Below, piece after piece: positions 61,625 through 64,000 of a stretch of DNA of 64,000 nt. Each line of letters begins with the position of its first letter. The first letter of the stretch is position 1. The notes under the pieces were generated by a model. The model saw nothing but the letters and a program-made list of their open reading frames with translations, ran no database searches and was not told where the DNA came from. The DNA comes from Bugula neritina (Eukaryota; Bryozoa; Gymnolaemata; Cheilostomatida; Bugulidae), in the NCBI GenBank assembly GCA_964035545.1, contig OZ037769.1, positions 6,196,429 to 6,260,428 of the forward strand, given 5' to 3'. The position numbers and the translations under genes were made by a program.

Positions 61625-61749
61625 TTTTAAATTTTGAGGACTAACTTGTGAATTATGTTTTAAAATGGCTTTTTTACTCTGATATGACTAGGGGGGAAAC
61701 ATTTTGCTTTTTTTGTATTGAAATGTTGACAATATTTTATAAAAAATAT

Positions 61750-61755
61750 TTTATT
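61750..61755 (-). terminator. Poly(A) signal of the SKAP-like gene
   Basis: AATAAA on the minus strand, about 180 nt past the stop of the SKAP-like gene. With the signal at 61619 this would leave the two convergent transcripts close to overlapping. Confidence 0.45.
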
Positions 61756-61935
61756 GAAACCGTCACATAAAAAGTGTTATGATACAAAATAAATTTAATA
61801 TACATATTACATGTTATAAAATTAGCATTTAGAAATGATTGCTACAAAGATTTTTCATATCTAAAATATAAATTACTAGCTTTTGATTGTCATTAATGAT
61901 GTTAAATGTAGGCTGCACCATCACCAGCGACTGAA

Positions 61936-63941
61936 TCAACAAGCAGCGTAGGCTGGAATGAGATACGACTTGGGTACAAGGCCTACTTTGCCATCTAGTA
62001 GGGCAGTCCACCAGCCCTCTCCTTCATGCTCTCTATCTATCACATGAATTATTTCACCTGAGCTGAAGCTAAGTTCATGACCTTCACTAGCCTTGCAGTC
62101 CCACTGGCCGTAATACATGTTACTGTAATCATCATTGTATACCGTAATGACCTTGGCCTTTTCTGGCTCCGGTGGAGGTGGAGGGAGTGGGCGAGCTTCT
62201 TTGATGGTTCTCGGTGGAGGAGGTGCCACATCTAGAAATTCCATGACATAATATGTTATTTATTGCATTGACTAAACAAATTATTTAAATAGTTCAATGT
62301 TTGCTGGTACATAATTTTCAGTAATGTTGACTTTTTGACTAAAATAGAACTAACTGTTTGAATGTATTATATCACACTTATCAGGAAGTTTCTAAAAGTG
62401 ATGAAGTTTCAACTTTAATCAGTCTGGAATAATAATATTTATACAAATACTACTGGACGACTGCATTCAGAACATCACATACTGGGTCTGTGAATCTAAT
62501 CTTTACAGACCAGGAATTTCCATCAAGTTATCATTTTGATGTTTTGGAGACAGTTTGAAAATAGGTTAATCATTAATTTATGAAACATGCTATATTTTCA
62601 CTCTGGTTATGCTGGTAATAGCCTACAATTATTTTCAGCCAAACAGTATGCCCAATATTAAGAAGCAGCCGTGGTCTAGGGGTTAGGGCGTTTGCTTAGT
62701 AAACACGAAGTCATAGGTTCGAACCCTGACAAAGGCCATTGGTGATGTTAGGAAGAGCATCCAGTCATAACTGCTCCTGTGTCCCATCTGAATAAGTCCT
62801 TAGCCTGATTTAACCAAAAAAACTTCCCATCAGGGGTTTTCTCACAAGGATGGCGACTATTAACTTGCATGAGTATGCCTAATATTATGAAATCTAATAA
62901 ACACTGTAGTGTTAGGATTATCCAGTGGTCCCTGCGGTGTAATGGTTAGCACGCCTGCTTGCAAGCCGGAGGTCCCGGGTTTGAGTCCCAGTGAGCAAAA
63001 GTTGTATAACCACATTCACCTGATTAAGCTGAAGTGAATACATGTTGGCTAGTAAAGTACACTGATTGTGGTGGAACACTACCTGCTTCATCATATACTT
63101 GTTCTTCCTGCAGCTCTGGAGCAAGCTCATCATAAATTTCTCCTGGCGGAGGAGGGACAGGAAATACCTCTTCTCCAGCATCATCATAAACCTACAGAAC
63201 CTTATCCTCTATAGCAAATATACTACCTCCTCTACACAGTATACACTATCCTCTACAGCAAGTACACTCACTCCTACCCTTAGAGAACATTATCCTCTAC
63301 AGGAAGTAAACTAACCTCTGCAGTGAAAACAATGACTGTTCTTTACACAATGTCCATTGCCTTCTGCATTCTGTTGGCCTACACTACTTTCTACATTATT
63401 ATACTCCACACTTTTTACATTGCTGATCTTTTTACTTATAAAAGAGGAAGCTACATTTACAGATAGTTTTAAGGCCGACGGTACACAGGTTTGCCCACAA
63501 GCTATTGAAACACACAATTTAATTAATATACCAGTCGAGTAGTAAAATGTAGCAGTAAAATTGTTAAAGTTTATAACTTTAATCTCTACAAAATGAAGGA
63601 ATATGTATTTAAAACTTGAAATTACTCATGAATCTACTTTCTGAACGTACAGCTGCAAAGATAATAGAGTACAACTGAATCATAACTGGTTGAATGAGAC
63701 CAGAAAATCTCACTTGATACAATAACATAAATGAAATTTCGTTGAAAGACAATCTAAAGAAGTGTAAAATATCTAATAATTGTAATTATAGGTAATAAAA
63801 TCCATGACTATCAGTACGTGACTTTTATTAAACTTTCCATGAATGTTTTTATGGTGTAGCATTTAGGCGACACAATAATTTACTTACATCCTGTCCAGCC
63901 GACGCATCTGCTTCTCCCTCATCATAAATGTCACCATCGCC
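61936..63941 (-). CDS. SKAP2: SKAP-like SH3 adaptor, 3' part (three exons visible, 5' end off the right edge)
   Basis: Src kinase-associated phosphoprotein family adaptors link Src-family kinases to integrin and actin signalling in the cytosol. Visible exons (minus): 63941-63888, 63191-63083, 62231-61936, joined in phase (donors gtaagtaa and gtagtg), 153 codons including the stop. Seen: acidic Tyr motifs DIYDEGEA, VYDDAGEE, EIYDEL and VYDEA, likely phosphorylation sites; two proline stretches (VAPPPPRT and LPPPPPEPEK); then a C-terminal SH3 domain with YYGQWDCKASEGHELSF, GWW and VGLVPKSYLI, the same order and C-terminal position as in SKAP1/2. The PH domain expected in this family would lie beyond the window. 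A SINE and a tRNA-like sequence occupy the intron between the last two exons. Confidence 0.75.
62661..62872 (+). mobile_element. tRNA-derived SINE, copy 4 (best preserved)
   Basis: 212 bp with A box tggtctaggggtta, B box ggttcgaaccc (62716-62726), core gatgttaggaagagcatccag and 3' end gatggcgactattaacttgc. Flanked by a 15-bp duplication gtatgccYaatatta (62646-62660 and 62873-62887; one mismatch). This establishes it as a retroposed, RNA polymerase III-type SINE. Confidence 0.9.
62929..63000 (+). other. tRNA-like sequence (pseudogene or SINE head)
   Basis: Carries an A box (gtgtaatggttagca), an anticodon-arm-like cctgcttgcaagccgg and a B box (gggtttgagtccc). The acceptor arms do not pair and the anticodon stem has mismatches, so it is unlikely to be a working tRNA. 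The loop is closest to an Ala(TGC) or Cys(GCA) type. Confidence 0.4.
63195..63885. other. Intron of the SKAP-like gene, no further exon supported
   Basis: 63190-63310 has loose repeats of the type cctctacagcaa-gtacact, again next to an exon edge. The rest is unassigned. Confidence 0.4.
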
Positions 63942-64000
63942 CTACACGGTTAACATAAAGTTACAACATCATTATTTATAACTCCATGATTTCTACGCTG

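Noticed and set aside
62929-63000. Functional tRNA gene
   Set aside because: The acceptor arms do not pair and the anticodon stem is imperfect, despite good A and B boxes.

Overview
The window is nuclear DNA from an animal. Genes are split by many short introns, the DNA is strongly A+T-rich, and the encoded proteins match well-known animal families (LYRM4/ISD11, sedoheptulokinase, kynurenine aminotransferase, acyl-CoA oxidase, CLPTM1L, KLHDC4, a SKAP-type adaptor). tRNA-derived SINEs, two kinds of non-LTR (LINE) remnants and hAT-type elements point to an invertebrate. A spiralian or other non-vertebrate bilaterian is my inference; the species cannot be fixed from the sequence alone.

Layout. 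47-1267 (-): 3' part of an unrecognised acidic Ser/Asn-rich protein gene that runs off the left edge. 2.2-7.2 kb: LINE, gag and hAT debris. 7748-14664 (-): sedoheptulokinase, six exons, with an intronless kynurenine aminotransferase gene (11351-12742) nested on the same strand in its first intron. 15.6-18.8 kb: LINE fragment, degenerate hexamer repeats and a hAT-type element with a perfect 8-bp target duplication. 19801-21185 (+): LYRM4. 22805-29694 (+): 12-exon acyl-CoA oxidase. 30947-32827 (+): a three-exon single-pass membrane protein I do not recognise. 34926-42356 (-): 11-exon CLPTM1L. 43.7-47.8 kb: LINE fragment and hexamer repeats. 47837-61540 (+): 10-exon KLHDC4, whose 8.9-kb second intron holds a LINE, split by a TA-flanked insertion, which itself carries a foldback element. 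61936-63941 (-): last three exons visible of a SKAP-like SH3 adaptor running off the right edge.

All exon models were built by hand from homology, splice consensus and phase. Reading frame is kept across every intron given, and the complete genes have lengths close to their families (LYRM4 92 aa, SHPK 508, KYAT 463, ACOX 648, CLPTM1L 537, KLHDC4 510). The genes are neighbours, not an operon; LYRM4, KYAT, ACOX and SHPK are all metabolic or mitochondrial housekeeping functions, but no functional cluster is implied.

The most striking thing here is structural. Nearly every minisatellite in the window sits on an intron edge, and in at least five introns of two unrelated genes the repeat unit is the splice junction itself (exon end plus intron start, or intron end plus exon start), copied from 2 to about 31 times. 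This creates arrays of decoy 5' or 3' splice sites. The clearest case is a 48-bp unit repeated about 31 times after CLPTM1L exon 10 (25 nt of exon plus 23 nt of intron). I think this splice-junction-seeded tandem amplification is the best candidate for an undescribed phenomenon in the window.
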